Positions 36,997 to 46,577 of a stretch of DNA of 64,000 bases are shown here, piece by piece. Position 1 is the first letter of the stretch. Every line of letters starts with the position of its first letter. Origin of the DNA: Pedobacter riviphilus. GTDB lineage: Bacteria; Bacteroidota; Bacteroidia; Sphingobacteriales; Sphingobacteriaceae. The position numbers were made by a program, and so were the translations under genes. The notes under the pieces are model-generated. The model saw nothing but the letters and a program-made list of their open reading frames with translations, ran no database searches and was not told where the DNA came from. The stretch is from NCBI RefSeq assembly GCF_014692875.1, contig NZ_CP061171.1, forward strand, positions 4,278,001-4,342,000, read 5' to 3'.

Positions 36997-37004
36997 CAAA
37001 AATA
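36997..37004 (-). promoter_or_regulatory. -7 promoter box for the S9-like/kinase/regulator operon
   Basis: TATTTTTG on the minus strand fits TAnnTTTG and lies 22 bases before the ATG at 36974. Confidence 0.5.
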
Positions 37005-37202
37005 AGTATCACAACAACTTAACCGTGATTTACACCAACAATGTTACTTATGCAATCAATAATAAGTCGTGGGTCAATTTAGTATTTATAAAATATCTAC
37101 AAAATAAAATACAGGTAACATTTAAAATACGTTTAATATCACTTAACGGTTTAGCTAAAGATTTATTAAAATGTTACATTTAAAACTTATAATTTAGGGT
37201 TT

Positions 37203-39026
37203 ATGAACCGCTTTTTTTTCATCATATTTTTATTTCTATCGCTTGGAGCAAAGGCACAAATCTTTCGCCCCAATCAGCAGATTGCACCTGATGAAAGTAG
37301 TCTGGCTATTCAATATTACCAGGATGGAGAATATGAAAAGGCAGTTGTGTTACTGGAAAAACTTTATGCCATCCCCAATAACGAAGCCTATTTCGATATT
37401 TACTTTAATACATTGTTAAAATTGAAACGCTATGACGTTGCGGAGAAAGTGGTTAAAAGAGAAGTTAAAAAAAATCCGCAGAACGATGTTTATCCAATAG
37501 CGCTGGGTAAGCTTTATCAGGAGAAAGGCGATACACAAAGTTCTAATAAAATTTTCAGCGATGTGATTAGCAATCTTCCTAAGGATGAGTTTAAGATCCG
37601 AAATTTAGCCAATAGCTTTTATCGGTTCGAAAATTATGATTTTGCGGTACAAACCTTTAAACAGGGCAGAAAACTATTGGGCAACGATCAAATGTTTACT
37701 TTCGAGTTGTTAAACATCTATCGTTTTAAAAAGGATAAACCCATGCTCATGCAAGAGTATCTTGATGCACTTGGTACAATGCCACAGCTTTTGCCACAGG
37801 CCGAAGCAGTGTTATCATCTATTTTTGAAGACAAAAATGATTATCAAACCTTTCAGACGGCCATTTTAAGAAAAGTACAGAAAGAGCCCGATGCCGAAAT
37901 TTATATTCAGTTACTTACCTGGAACTATATTCAACAACAGGAATTTGATATGGCCCTGCGCCAGCTTATCGCATACGATAAACGCACCAAAGCTGATGGG
38001 GGTACCTTGTTTAATGCCATTTATACCTTTGTTGATAATGGTGCTTACGAAACAGCGATTAAAGCCTACGATTATCTATTAACCAAAGGGAAAGATAACC
38101 AGTATTATCTTCCTTCAAAAATAGAAATGCTGAATACCAAGTATAACCTACGTACCAACGGGAAATATACTGTTGCCGACCTTGATCTGTTGGCGAAAGA
38201 TTATCAGGCATTATTGGACGAAAACGGCAAGAACAGGAACACGCTTTTTGCCATAAAAAAACTGGCAAACCTACAGGCGTATTATTTAAATCAACCCGGC
38301 AGCGCAGAAAAAGAGCTTGAAGAAGCAATAAAAATGCCCGGCATTAATGATCAGGACCTAGGCCAGCTAAAACTCGATTTAGGCGACATTTATATTTTAA
38401 CCAACCAGCCCTGGGAAGCTTTTTTAGTATATGAGCAGGTGAGCAAACAGTTTGAAGGACAACCCGTAGGAAATGAGGCCCGCTTTAGAAGTGCTAAACT
38501 TTCCTTTTACCAGGGTAATTTCGAATACAGCAACGCCCAATGCCTCGTTTTAAAGGCTGCAACTTCGCAGCTCATTGCAAATGATGCCCTGAACCTGAGT
38601 TTACTGATCAACGATAATATTCAAACCCCTGCAGATAGTAACGCGCTAAAAATGTATGCTGATGCAGAAATGCTTTTATTCAGAAATCTCCCCGAACGTG
38701 CAGTTAAAAAAATGGATAGTATTGCGATAGCCTTCCCGCAAAATAGTTTAACCGATGCGATAATGATGAGCAAAGCAAGGATTCTTATCAAAGCCAACGA
38801 TTTCCAAAAAGCTGCAGACATCTTAAAAAAAGTAACTGAAGATTTTAAAGATGGAATTTGGACAGATGATGCACTATTTACATTAGGTGATCTGTACGAA
38901 AAGAAACTGAACGACATTGCGCAGGCCAAAATCTACTTCCAGAAACTGATTACTGATTATCCAGGGAGCATGTTCAGTGCCGAAGCCAGAAAAAGATTTA
39001 GGAATTTACGTGGAGATGGGGTTTAG
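37203..39026 (+). CDS. Secreted TPR-repeat protein
   Basis: A 607-residue exported protein with a signal peptide (MNRFFFIIFLFLSLGAKAQ). TPR-like units run through most of it, for example LAIQYYQDGEYEKAVVLLEKLY near residue 30 and ADILKKVTEDFKDGIWTDDALFTLGDLYEKK near the end, where the motif resembles the BamD/YfgC type. It is probably periplasmic and a protein-binding scaffold. I cannot name the partner. It is transcribed divergently from the S9-like lipoprotein gene. Confidence 0.85.
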   Translation: MNRFFFIIFLFLSLGAKAQIFRPNQQIAPDESSLAIQYYQDGEYEKAVVLLEKLYAIPNNEAYFDIYFNTLLKLKRYDVAEKVVKREVKKNPQNDVYPIALGKLYQEKGDTQSSNKIFSDVISNLPKDEFKIRNLANSFYRFENYDFAVQTFKQGRKLLGNDQMFTFELLNIYRFKKDKPMLMQEYLDALGTMPQLLPQAEAVLSSIFEDKNDYQTFQTAILRKVQKEPDAEIYIQLLTWNYIQQQEFDMALRQLIAYDKRTKADGGTLFNAIYTFVDNGAYETAIKAYDYLLTKGKDNQYYLPSKIEMLNTKYNLRTNGKYTVADLDLLAKDYQALLDENGKNRNTLFAIKKLANLQAYYLNQPGSAEKELEEAIKMPGINDQDLGQLKLDLGDIYILTNQPWEAFLVYEQVSKQFEGQPVGNEARFRSAKLSFYQGNFEYSNAQCLVLKAATSQLIANDALNLSLLINDNIQTPADSNALKMYADAEMLLFRNLPERAVKKMDSIAIAFPQNSLTDAIMMSKARILIKANDFQKAADILKKVTEDFKDGIWTDDALFTLGDLYEKKLNDIAQAKIYFQKLITDYPGSMFSAEARKRFRNLRGDGV

Positions 39027-39044
39027 TTGGTTCGTTAGTTATTG

Positions 39045-39160
39045 GTGTGTTTAATCGGTTAACTGCATAAATTGATTAATTAAGCGCAAAAAGGACTAAT
39101 CAATTAATGTAGAAATCGGCTTAACTGACTCCAAACGTTTATCGTTAAACGCCAACTAAT
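39045..39160. repeat. Degenerate AT-rich intergenic repeats
   Basis: A spacer between convergent genes. It contains word repeats such as taatcggttaac / taatcaattaat and a small palindrome CGTTTATCGTTAAACG near 39136-39151, akin to the GCGTTTA words at 1-120. Confidence 0.3.
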
Positions 39161-39163
39161 CTA

Positions 39164-39718
39164 TCATTCCCAATCCCAAATCACAACATTCCATTCTACA
39201 TCGCTACTATCGGTATAGGTATGAATAATTTTAAAACCAATACGTTTATGTGCACTCATCGATCGAAGATTGATGCTCGCAATTTCAGTGATTGCGAAAT
39301 CGTATTTAGAGTTAAAATAATCTTTATAAGCACAATAGCATTGATCGAACAAACCGTTACCACGATAAGCCTGACTAACGCAAACCTGGCCTACAACGAT
39401 ATAAGAATAAGAAGAAACGGATTTACCTTGATATTGGATATGATCGAAACTTTCGTACATTTCAACCAGTCTCGGGATATCGTTTTTAGACTGCTTGGTC
39501 ATTGCCAACACATAGGCTACAACTAATTCTCCATCTTTTGCAATAATGTTGGACTCATATTGATGCATTTTCTCTAAATCTTCAAGCGAATGCGAAACGG
39601 TAACAAAACCCTGTTCTTTTATTTGTTCAGGAGTTAGATCTTTTTTTAGGTTTTGTTTTTGGAGTTCAAGAATTCCTTCAAGCTCCTCCATGTTAGAAGA
39701 ATTGGTAATGGTAATCAT
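39164..39718 (-). CDS. GNAT-family N-acetyltransferase
   Basis: A 184-residue GNAT acyltransferase. The acetyl-CoA-binding motif A is GQVCVSQAYRGNGLFDQCY (R/Q-x-x-G-x-G/A form). Motif B is near the C-terminus (SMSAHKRIGFKIIHTY). The acceptor is unknown. The stop of the 91-codon membrane-protein gene lies 19 bases upstream on the same strand. Confidence 0.87.
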   Translation of the reverse strand: MITITNSSNMEELEGILELQKQNLKKDLTPEQIKEQGFVTVSHSLEDLEKMHQYESNIIAKDGELVVAYVLAMTKQSKNDIPRLVEMYESFDHIQYQGKSVSSYSYIVVGQVCVSQAYRGNGLFDQCYCAYKDYFNSKYDFAITEIASINLRSMSAHKRIGFKIIHTYTDSSDVEWNVVIWDWE

Positions 39719-39736
39719 TTCTGAATTGCAGATGAC

Positions 39737-40012
39737 TTAGACATCCATTGCAATAATAGTTAACGTTAGCAACAAAATGAAGCAAATTCCCGCTAAAATT
39801 AAAATCCTAGCACCATGTTGTCTATCTGTTAGGGAATAAGAAAACACTTTTTGACCTGTGCTCAGTATTCTCCTTTTCTTCATTATATCCCAACCAATAA
39901 CCAGCCCCAAAATGCCGCCGAAAATTGCAGTTAGGTAACCAGTATAAATATAATTACGCGTGGAATTGTCTATTTTTTGAGAGTCGTTAGTTCGTATCAT
40001 GCTTAAAAACAA
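39737..40012 (-). CDS. Small two-helix membrane protein
   Basis: A 91-residue protein with two hydrophobic helices (about 22-42 and 68-88) separated by a basic loop (DIMKKRRILSTGQKVFS). I recognise no family. It precedes the GNAT gene on the same strand, so the two may be co-transcribed. Confidence 0.6.
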   Translation of the reverse strand: MFLSMIRTNDSQKIDNSTRNYIYTGYLTAIFGGILGLVIGWDIMKKRRILSTGQKVFSYSLTDRQHGARILILAGICFILLLTLTIIAMDV

Positions 40013-40096
40013 TGGGAATCATCAAATTTAACAGATTAACACAACTTTAAAGAATAAAATCTGCACTCATCAATTTTTTAACATTTATATATTATT

Positions 40097-40104
40097 TACC
40101 TTTG
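40097..40104 (+). promoter_or_regulatory. -7 promoter box abutting the DUF4286 start
   Basis: TACCTTTG ends four bases before the ATG at 40109, which implies a leaderless or near-leaderless transcript. Confidence 0.5.
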
Positions 40105-40108
40105 TGCC

Positions 40109-40420
40109 ATGTTTTTATATAATGTTACGCTCATCTTGGATGATGCAATAGCCGAAGAATGGTTACAATGGATGCAGGATATTCATATCCCTGAGGTTAT
40201 GGCTACTGGGATGTTTGTTTCTAACCGTTTATTGAAGGTGATAGATTCGCCTAACGAAGGGGTAACTTATTGTACGCAGTATGTAGCAGAAACACTCGAA
40301 CAATACAATAAATACCAGGAAGAATTTGCTCCAGCCCTACAGGCAGATTTAAATGAAAGATATAAAAACCGTTTTGTAGCTTACCGTAGTTTGATGGAGT
40401 TTGTACCTCCAACCTCCTAA
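40109..40420 (+). CDS. DUF4286 family protein
   Basis: A 103-residue soluble protein with an alternating ferredoxin-like look. FLYNVTLILDDAIAEEWLQWMQDIHIPEVM at the start and YKNRFVAYRSLMEFV at the end are typical of DUF4286. The family is common in Bacteroidota, and its function is not known to me. Confidence 0.75.
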   Translation: MFLYNVTLILDDAIAEEWLQWMQDIHIPEVMATGMFVSNRLLKVIDSPNEGVTYCTQYVAETLEQYNKYQEEFAPALQADLNERYKNRFVAYRSLMEFVPPTS

Positions 40421-40424
40421 AAGG

Positions 40425-40475
40425 AGTCTTAAACCATTAAAAATCTAAAGTCTCCCTTAAGGGATTTAGGGGTTT
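40425..40475. repeat. CCCCTAAATCCCTTAAGGG-type intergenic repeat
   Basis: Between two convergent genes. The strand reads aaagtctcccttaagggatttaggggttta, an inverted-repeat type known to be widespread in Bacteroidota genomes. CTCCCTTAAGGGA is self-complementary, so it may act as a terminator. Confidence 0.45.
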
Positions 40476-40795
40476 AGCTTCTCATTATTCTTATGCCTGT
40501 CCGCATCGCGGATGCTTTTTTTCTCAAGGTTCTTTTCTAAAGCATCGGTTAGGTTTATACCGGTCTGATTGGCTAAACAGATTAAAACAAACATCACATC
40601 GGCCATTTCATCGGCAAGGTTTACCGCTTCATCACTCTTTTTAAACGACTGTTCACCGTATTTACGGGCCATAATACGGGCCACTTCCCCTACTTCTTCC
40701 ATTAAAATGGCGGTATTGGTTAATTCATTAAAATAACGGATACCTGTGGTATTAATCCAGCGGTCTACCGTTTCCTGTGCTTCGTTAATGGTCAT
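40466..40795 (-). CDS. MazG-like nucleotide pyrophosphohydrolase
   Basis: A 109-residue single-domain MazG-like hydrolase that would cut (d)NTPs to monophosphate and pyrophosphate. The metal-binding signature is EEVGEVARIMARKYG followed by LADEMADVMFVLICLAN (EExxE...ExxD). The C-terminus is charged (KKSIRDADRHKNNEKLNP). Its start overlaps the end of the glycosyltransferase gene by 11 bases, so translation is probably coupled. Confidence 0.88.
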   Translation of the reverse strand: MTINEAQETVDRWINTTGIRYFNELTNTAILMEEVGEVARIMARKYGEQSFKKSDEAVNLADEMADVMFVLICLANQTGINLTDALEKNLEKKSIRDADRHKNNEKLNP

Positions 40796-42326
40796 TTTTT
40801 TCTTCCTCTATTTCTGATTTTATAATGCTACTCACTTCTGGCTTGGCATCTTCGAGCAAAAACACACCTGCTCCTTCTTCCCGTACATAAGGCGTTTTTA
40901 TTTCCCCAATTTTAGTAATCTTGCCAAAATATGGTTGCTCTCTCTTTCTTTGCGGATCTTCATCCCTCCATCCGGTAATTATAATTAAACTTTTGATCGG
41001 TTTATCCATTTTAAACCAATACAAATAATCAGCATTATACGATACAGCGTTTATATTTTTATATTTCGAATAATAGTTGATTGCGCCAGCCTGTCCATAA
41101 TTATCGGCACGTACCAACAGGGTAGATTTATCCTTAACCTTTCGGTAAGCAAAATCAACAATTGCAGCCAACTCTTTCCAGCCCCGCATATCGGCATAAT
41201 CCTGTGGCAACTGGTGATTCTTACCATCTTCCCAGCGCAATGCCCCCACCCGCTCAAACCTTTTATGGTGGGCAATAATTTCATCAGGACTATAAACCGG
41301 CATCAAAAGTGGCAACAGATAAATAAATGAACCAATATTAAAGGCAAACAGCAATCCTGTTAATACATATTTCTTTGCTAAAATCCGGCTTAAATAAACA
41401 GCCCCGAAAGCCAGTACTATGGGATATAAACCCAGGGCATAATAATCTTTTGCTTTAAAATAGCTAAATATAATTAGGGTAATGAAGTAAGTAATAATAA
41501 TCCAGCTGTATTTCCTGAAATCTTTATAAAAAATCAAACTACCGATCCCAGCCAGGAGAACAAATATAGAACTGATAAAAAAGAGAAACTGTCCGATAAA
41601 AAAATCGATCCGGTTTACATGTACCAATTGGGTAGCCTGCAAGGTTTTCATATGGGTAAGTACCGGAAAGTGATGGTTAATCTGCCAGACTATATTGGGC
41701 GAAATAATTACAATTACCAACAAAATAGCCAGATAAAGATGTTTGTCAGCAAATATTTTCCGGTTTGGCGTAATAATTATGGCGGGTAACAGGCCGAGAA
41801 TCAAAAAAAGGATATTATACTTATTTAAAAAGCCAAAAGCCACAAAAATGGCAAAAGCATAAAGGTATTTGGCTTCGTTTTCATCGAAATATTTTAACAG
41901 ATAATAAAAAATGGCTGTCCAGGCTAAAACATCAAAAGAATTGGGCTGGTAAAGTATGTTTAACCTAAGCAAAGAAGAACAAATACAAGCCACGGCAACC
42001 AGGCATTTGGCCAGTAGATTCCCTTTTAAAAAACCGACAATTTTCCAACAATACAATATCGTAAGTGCCCCTATTAATGCAGGAACAAGTTTTACCATAA
42101 AAATACCGTTACCGAAAGCCTTAATCAGCCATGAAAATAGAGAGGTTAAAGGTGGAACAGAGGTAAAGCCCGCAGCCAGGTGATTAGCCTGATCTAAATG
42201 CAGAAATTCGTCGCGGTGTAATTCATAAACCGAATTTACCAATACAAAAGATAAAACTACTTTTAAGATCAGAAAAAATACCAGATAACCATATTCAGTT
42301 AACCTGTTCAGATTTTTATCATTCAT
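40785..42326 (-). CDS. Family-39-type (ArnT-like) membrane glycosyltransferase
   Basis: A 513-residue membrane protein with about ten to eleven helices. The first periplasmic loop has YELHRDEFLHLDQANHLAAGF, including the Asp/Glu-rich catalytic region of GT39/PMT/ArnT enzymes, followed by PPLTSLFSWL. The C-terminal soluble domain covers the last 130 residues. Members move a sugar from a lipid carrier to protein or lipid; the acceptor is unknown. The downstream MazG-like gene overlaps it. Confidence 0.85.
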   Translation of the reverse strand: MNDKNLNRLTEYGYLVFFLILKVVLSFVLVNSVYELHRDEFLHLDQANHLAAGFTSVPPLTSLFSWLIKAFGNGIFMVKLVPALIGALTILYCWKIVGFLKGNLLAKCLVAVACICSSLLRLNILYQPNSFDVLAWTAIFYYLLKYFDENEAKYLYAFAIFVAFGFLNKYNILFLILGLLPAIIITPNRKIFADKHLYLAILLVIVIISPNIVWQINHHFPVLTHMKTLQATQLVHVNRIDFFIGQFLFFISSIFVLLAGIGSLIFYKDFRKYSWIIITYFITLIIFSYFKAKDYYALGLYPIVLAFGAVYLSRILAKKYVLTGLLFAFNIGSFIYLLPLLMPVYSPDEIIAHHKRFERVGALRWEDGKNHQLPQDYADMRGWKELAAIVDFAYRKVKDKSTLLVRADNYGQAGAINYYSKYKNINAVSYNADYLYWFKMDKPIKSLIIITGWRDEDPQRKREQPYFGKITKIGEIKTPYVREEGAGVFLLEDAKPEVSSIIKSEIEEEKNDH

Positions 42327-42415
42327 ATTAGTTATTGCAAATTTTATTGAAATAGATTAATTATGAATTTTGACAGCCTTTAGCCCAATAAGTTACGCCG
42401 TACGTTTAATTTTAA

Positions 42416-42868
42416 CTATTCCTTATCTTTTGTGTCGATCAATATCGTAACTGGCCCATCATTTAGTAGCGCAATTTTCATATCAGCTCCAAAAATTCCG
42501 GTTTTTACTTTTTTACCCAATAAAGCTGATAGCTTTTCGATCATTTTTTCGTAAAGCGGAATGGCCACCTCTGGTCGTGCGGCCCTCGTAAAACCCGGGC
42601 GGTTTCCCTTTTTTGTAGATGCAAATAAGGTAAACTGGCTAATCAGTAAGATATCGCCACCAACATCGGCAAGCGCTTTATTCATCATCCCGTTTTCATC
42701 ACCAAAAACACGCATACCGATAATTTTCTGTGCCAGCCAATCCAAATCCTCTAAAGCATCGGCCTCCTCTATGCCTAACAATACTAGAAATCCGGTATCA
42801 ATCGCTCCCGTTACCTCGCCGTCAACCGTGCAACTTGCCTGTGTAACTCTTTGTAAAACTGCTCGCAT
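42416..42868 (-). CDS. dtd: D-aminoacyl-tRNA deacylase (Dtd)
   Basis: Dtd removes D-amino acids from wrongly charged tRNAs. The 150-residue protein starts MRAVLQRVTQASCTVDGEV. It has the SQFTLFAST segment and the Gly-cis-Pro motif NDGPVTILIDT near the C-terminus. Length and motifs are fully typical. It is divergent from the lipoprotein gene that starts at 42899. Confidence 0.96.
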   Translation of the reverse strand: MRAVLQRVTQASCTVDGEVTGAIDTGFLVLLGIEEADALEDLDWLAQKIIGMRVFGDENGMMNKALADVGGDILLISQFTLFASTKKGNRPGFTRAARPEVAIPLYEKMIEKLSALLGKKVKTGIFGADMKIALLNDGPVTILIDTKDKE

Positions 42869-42875
42869 TTTATAC

Positions 42876-42883
42876 TACTTTTG
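42876..42883 (+). promoter_or_regulatory. -7 promoter box for the lipoprotein gene
   Basis: TACTTTTG fits TAnnTTTG and lies 15 bases before the ATG at 42899. It overlaps a possible TTG start at 42881, which is one reason to reject that start. Confidence 0.5.
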
Positions 42884-42898
42884 CTCAATAAAATTGAT

Positions 42899-43924
42899 AT
42901 GCGCAAGATAAGTATTTTAGTGATTTCTGTGTTTCTCTTCCTTGGTTGTAAGCAAAAATCAATTGTTCACCCTACTTTTTATTATTGGAAAACGGATTAT
43001 CAGAACAAAAAGGAAGAAACCAGTTATCTTGATCAATTTAAATCTAAATCTTTGTATGTGCGGATTATGGATGTAGATTTTAACCCCGATCTTCAGCTGC
43101 CTGTACCCATTTCGCCGGTTAAATTTTCGGATCCTATACCTAAACAAACCAACATTATACCTGTCGTATTTATTGTTAACCAGGTTTTTAATAAGATTGA
43201 CACCACGCAAACTATGGTGATGGCCGATCGCATTGCCAAATTTGTTTCCGCTAAGGTAAAACAAGCCGGAAAACAAAATTATCATGAACTTCAGATTGAT
43301 TGCGATTGGACAAAAGGCACACGAAACAGGTATTTCAAATTTCTTGAACAATTAAAGGCCAATCCGCTTTTAAAGGGTAAAACGATATCAGTAACTCTCC
43401 GCCTGCATCAGGTTAAAAATATTGTATCAAGCGGCGTACCGCCTGTAGAAAAGGCCATTTTAATGTGTTATAATATGGGCAACCTACGTAAATATGGCAG
43501 ACAAAATTCCATATTGGATCAGCATGAAATGGATCTTTACCTAAAAGATTACCTTGAGCAATATCCTTTACCACTTGATGTTGCCTTACCCATTTTCGAA
43601 TGGGCGGTGGTATTTAGGAACGGGCAATATGCAGGTATCTCCAAGCGGATCGGCAATACACAGATTGCAGATAAAAAGCTTTTCAAACAGCGGGAAAATT
43701 CCATCCTTTACGATCTGCTTAAAGATGATCCTGCCGCAGGGTTAAAACAGGGCGATGTAGTAAGATGGGAACAGATTTCTTCAAAAGATTTAATTGCTAC
43801 CTCTAAATTTTTATCCCGATATTTAGCCCCCAGAGACCGGAATCTTGTTTTCTACCATTTAGACACCGACCTATTAAAACATTTTACCTATGACGACGTT
43901 CAAAAAATTATCGCTAATTTTTAG
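42899..43924 (+). CDS. Lipoprotein of unknown family, glycoside-hydrolase-like features
   Basis: A 341-residue lipoprotein (MRKISILVISVFLFLGC, Cys17). I recognise no named family. Some segments look like a TIM barrel: HELQIDCDWTKGTRNRYFKF and AILMCYNMGNLRKYG recall the strand-4 DxDW-type and strand-6 Tyr motifs of GH18-like proteins. This is speculative. The last 35 bases overlap the start of the next gene (818 codons), so the two are probably translationally coupled and work together at the cell surface. Confidence 0.6.
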   Translation: MRKISILVISVFLFLGCKQKSIVHPTFYYWKTDYQNKKEETSYLDQFKSKSLYVRIMDVDFNPDLQLPVPISPVKFSDPIPKQTNIIPVVFIVNQVFNKIDTTQTMVMADRIAKFVSAKVKQAGKQNYHELQIDCDWTKGTRNRYFKFLEQLKANPLLKGKTISVTLRLHQVKNIVSSGVPPVEKAILMCYNMGNLRKYGRQNSILDQHEMDLYLKDYLEQYPLPLDVALPIFEWAVVFRNGQYAGISKRIGNTQIADKKLFKQRENSILYDLLKDDPAAGLKQGDVVRWEQISSKDLIATSKFLSRYLAPRDRNLVFYHLDTDLLKHFTYDDVQKIIANF

Positions 43925-46346
43925 TGTATCCCTGATTACTTTTTTCAGCGAGATTGCCATAAATCTTGCCTGTGGAGGTGAGATAGACCCCTACGATTAT
44001 TACGTTTCTTATTTCCACAACAATATTGAAGGTGATGAATATTCTCCATTTGCCTACAACCAGCTGGTTTACCTTAACAGTGAAACGGATATAGAAAGTG
44101 AGCCCGATATCAACAGTAATGAATGGGCAAAATACCTCAATGTTAAAAAAGAGGATGTGCTAAAAGTAATGTACAAAACAGACAGTGCCACTGATGTAAA
44201 ATTGGTAAATTTTGATGGCAACATTTCGCAACTACCCGATAGCTTACAACAAAACAGTTTTATCCAAGCCTTGGGTAAACGTAAAGCATCTTTAAAATAC
44301 TATCAATTCGCCAAAAGCTGCGAACCTTTAGCCAATGTGGATTTTAGTCTTTGGGACCCAAAACCGCGCGACACCACAGCGATGGAATCAAAGGCAAAAG
44401 AAGCCCTAAGATTAACGGAAGCTGAAAAAGATGATTTCCTTAAACTCCGTTATGCATATCAATCAGAACGGATGTTCCATTTTGCAGGTAATCATACTGA
44501 AAGTAAATCAACTTACGAGAAGTACTTTAAAAACAGCAAGTTAAACAGTGCCGTTAAGGGTTGGGCCTTGGCACTTTATGCCGGATCGACCCGCCGGTTG
44601 GGCAACCCTGAAGAATCGGCCTTTTTATTCTCCAAGGTTTTTGCAAGTAATCCTGAGCGGAGAGTACAGGCCTATAAAAATTATTACTATACCAGCTCAC
44701 CTGTTAATGGTGCATTAAAATATGCCAAAACCAATAACGAGAAAGCCAATATATGGGCGATAAACGGATTTGGCAATGCAGATTCGGGCATAGAAAGCTT
44801 AAATAAAGTTTACCAGTACGAACCAAAAAGCCAGCTCAACGGTACGCTATTGGTACGCGAAGTAAATAAATTAGAGCAAGATCTTATTGAGGCAAACGAC
44901 ATTGCCAAAATTGGTTATAATTATTATTTTTCGGATAGCGGCAATGCTAAATATAAAGACAGTTTAAAAAACGTAAACCTAAAACACCTGAATGAAATCA
45001 GGAATTTTGCGGTAAAACTGGCTACTGAGAAGAAATACCCACAACCTGAACTCGGTACGTTAACTGCAGCTTATTTATCGTGGATGGAGAATAAAGATTT
45101 CTTGGCCACCAATTACCTGGCTATATTAAAACCCGATAAATTACCAGAAAGATTACGCGACCAATACCGTATTATCGATCTATTGATCAAGGCAAAAAAC
45201 ATCAAAAAAGGCAATCCGTTTAATGAAAACGATTTATTGCCGACCTTAAAATGGCTTGACGAAAAACGTTTCGCTGAAAACAGTAGCCAACCAAAAGGCC
45301 CCTATTATTATGATGCCGATCGCGCCAGTAAACGTTTTAGCAGAACAACCAGAAACTTTTACCAGCAGATATTGGCTCCAGCTTATTTGAATATGGGTGA
45401 TACGGCAAAAGCAGCTTTAGCAATGGTTAAAGGCGACCTGGAATACAAAACGTTAAAAGAGAATTCGCTTTTCCAGAATATGAGCTACCAAAGCATCGCT
45501 TTTTGGCAGAATAACTTGAGTCCGAAAAGTATGCAGGGCTTAGCGGTTTATAAAACAAAAGCAACAGGCAATGATGTCTCCGCTTTGTTGGCTTCGGCTT
45601 TAAACCAACTCAAAAATGATGATTTTTACGAACTTTTTGGTACAACTTATTTGCGTACACATCAATACGATAAGGCTGTTCAAATGTTCGCAAAAGTTTC
45701 GGCAGGCTACAAATATTTCAATCCAGAGAACTGGTACGGAGATGAATCTAATGCAAAACTTTATGCTAATCCCTTCATCGAAACGATAAATGACTATCCC
45801 AAAAAATATGTAACCGCTAAAGCATCAATTACCAAAAAGGCTTTTGCAGCAGAAATGCTCCGTTTGCAAAAGTTATCCATTAGTGATAAAAAGAATGCAG
45901 CACTTTATTATTATAAAATGGCCAATGCGGTTTATCAAACAGGTTATTTTGGCAACAGCTGGTTCCTGATCAGCTACGATTGGTCATCGTACGACAATAG
46001 CAGCCCAGCAAAATATGTATATGATGGTGACTATAAAAAAGCACAAACAGCAAAAGCCTGGTATTTAAAAGCCAGAGCATTAAGTACCAATGCCGACTTT
46101 AAGGCAAAATGTACTTTTATGCTGGCTAAATGTTTGCAGAAACAGATCATCATGAATGCTAACCCACTATCATTTTATTATTACGATAAAAAAGATGTGA
46201 AATGGAGAAACTTCATCAAGGCCAATTACAACAATCCTTATCTTAAAGAATTAAGGTTTAGCTATGCCAAAACACCTTTTTATGCCGTTGCAGCGGGTGA
46301 ATGTAGTTATCTAGGAGATTTTATTAAGCCAAAAGTACAAAACTAG
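43890..46346 (+). CDS. Large secreted helical-repeat protein, unknown function
   Basis: An 818-residue protein with an N-terminal signal-like segment (LSLIFSVSLITFFSEIAINLA) ending before CGGEIDPYDYYVSYFH, where the Cys could be a lipid site. Helical, TPR-like units span the middle (for example YAYQSERMFHFAGNHTESKSTYEKYF) and continue near the end (DDFYELFGTTYLRTHQYDKAVQMFAKV). Tyr and Asn are abundant. It overlaps the preceding lipoprotein gene by 35 bases. I infer a surface or periplasmic complex but can name no function. Confidence 0.65.
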   Translation: MTTFKKLSLIFSVSLITFFSEIAINLACGGEIDPYDYYVSYFHNNIEGDEYSPFAYNQLVYLNSETDIESEPDINSNEWAKYLNVKKEDVLKVMYKTDSATDVKLVNFDGNISQLPDSLQQNSFIQALGKRKASLKYYQFAKSCEPLANVDFSLWDPKPRDTTAMESKAKEALRLTEAEKDDFLKLRYAYQSERMFHFAGNHTESKSTYEKYFKNSKLNSAVKGWALALYAGSTRRLGNPEESAFLFSKVFASNPERRVQAYKNYYYTSSPVNGALKYAKTNNEKANIWAINGFGNADSGIESLNKVYQYEPKSQLNGTLLVREVNKLEQDLIEANDIAKIGYNYYFSDSGNAKYKDSLKNVNLKHLNEIRNFAVKLATEKKYPQPELGTLTAAYLSWMENKDFLATNYLAILKPDKLPERLRDQYRIIDLLIKAKNIKKGNPFNENDLLPTLKWLDEKRFAENSSQPKGPYYYDADRASKRFSRTTRNFYQQILAPAYLNMGDTAKAALAMVKGDLEYKTLKENSLFQNMSYQSIAFWQNNLSPKSMQGLAVYKTKATGNDVSALLASALNQLKNDDFYELFGTTYLRTHQYDKAVQMFAKVSAGYKYFNPENWYGDESNAKLYANPFIETINDYPKKYVTAKASITKKAFAAEMLRLQKLSISDKKNAALYYYKMANAVYQTGYFGNSWFLISYDWSSYDNSSPAKYVYDGDYKKAQTAKAWYLKARALSTNADFKAKCTFMLAKCLQKQIIMNANPLSFYYYDKKDVKWRNFIKANYNNPYLKELRFSYAKTPFYAVAAGECSYLGDFIKPKVQN

Positions 46347-46354
46347 TTATTCGT

Positions 46355-46425
46355 GACCATTAAGGAATTAAGGTAGTTAAGAAAAGCCTAATGAAGCCCT
46401 TAATGTCTTTAATTCCTTAATGGTC
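46355..46425. repeat. Perfect 17-bp inverted repeat
   Basis: GACCATTAAGGAATTAA (46355-46371) and TTAATTCCTTAATGGTC (46409-46425) are exact inverted copies, in a convergent intergenic gap that also has the ttcgacttcgctacgctcgacg motif (46490-46512). Confidence 0.6.
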
Positions 46426-46577
46426 TAATCATATAAAATCGTCATCTCCCTTTGGAATATATCGCTTAACTATTTATTTAGATAGATTTTTTCGACTTCG
46501 CTACGCTCGACGAACTTATCGTATTGAGTTAACCTTTTTATCCCAACTTACTTGGCTATTTTCCCTAAACCCTAAAC

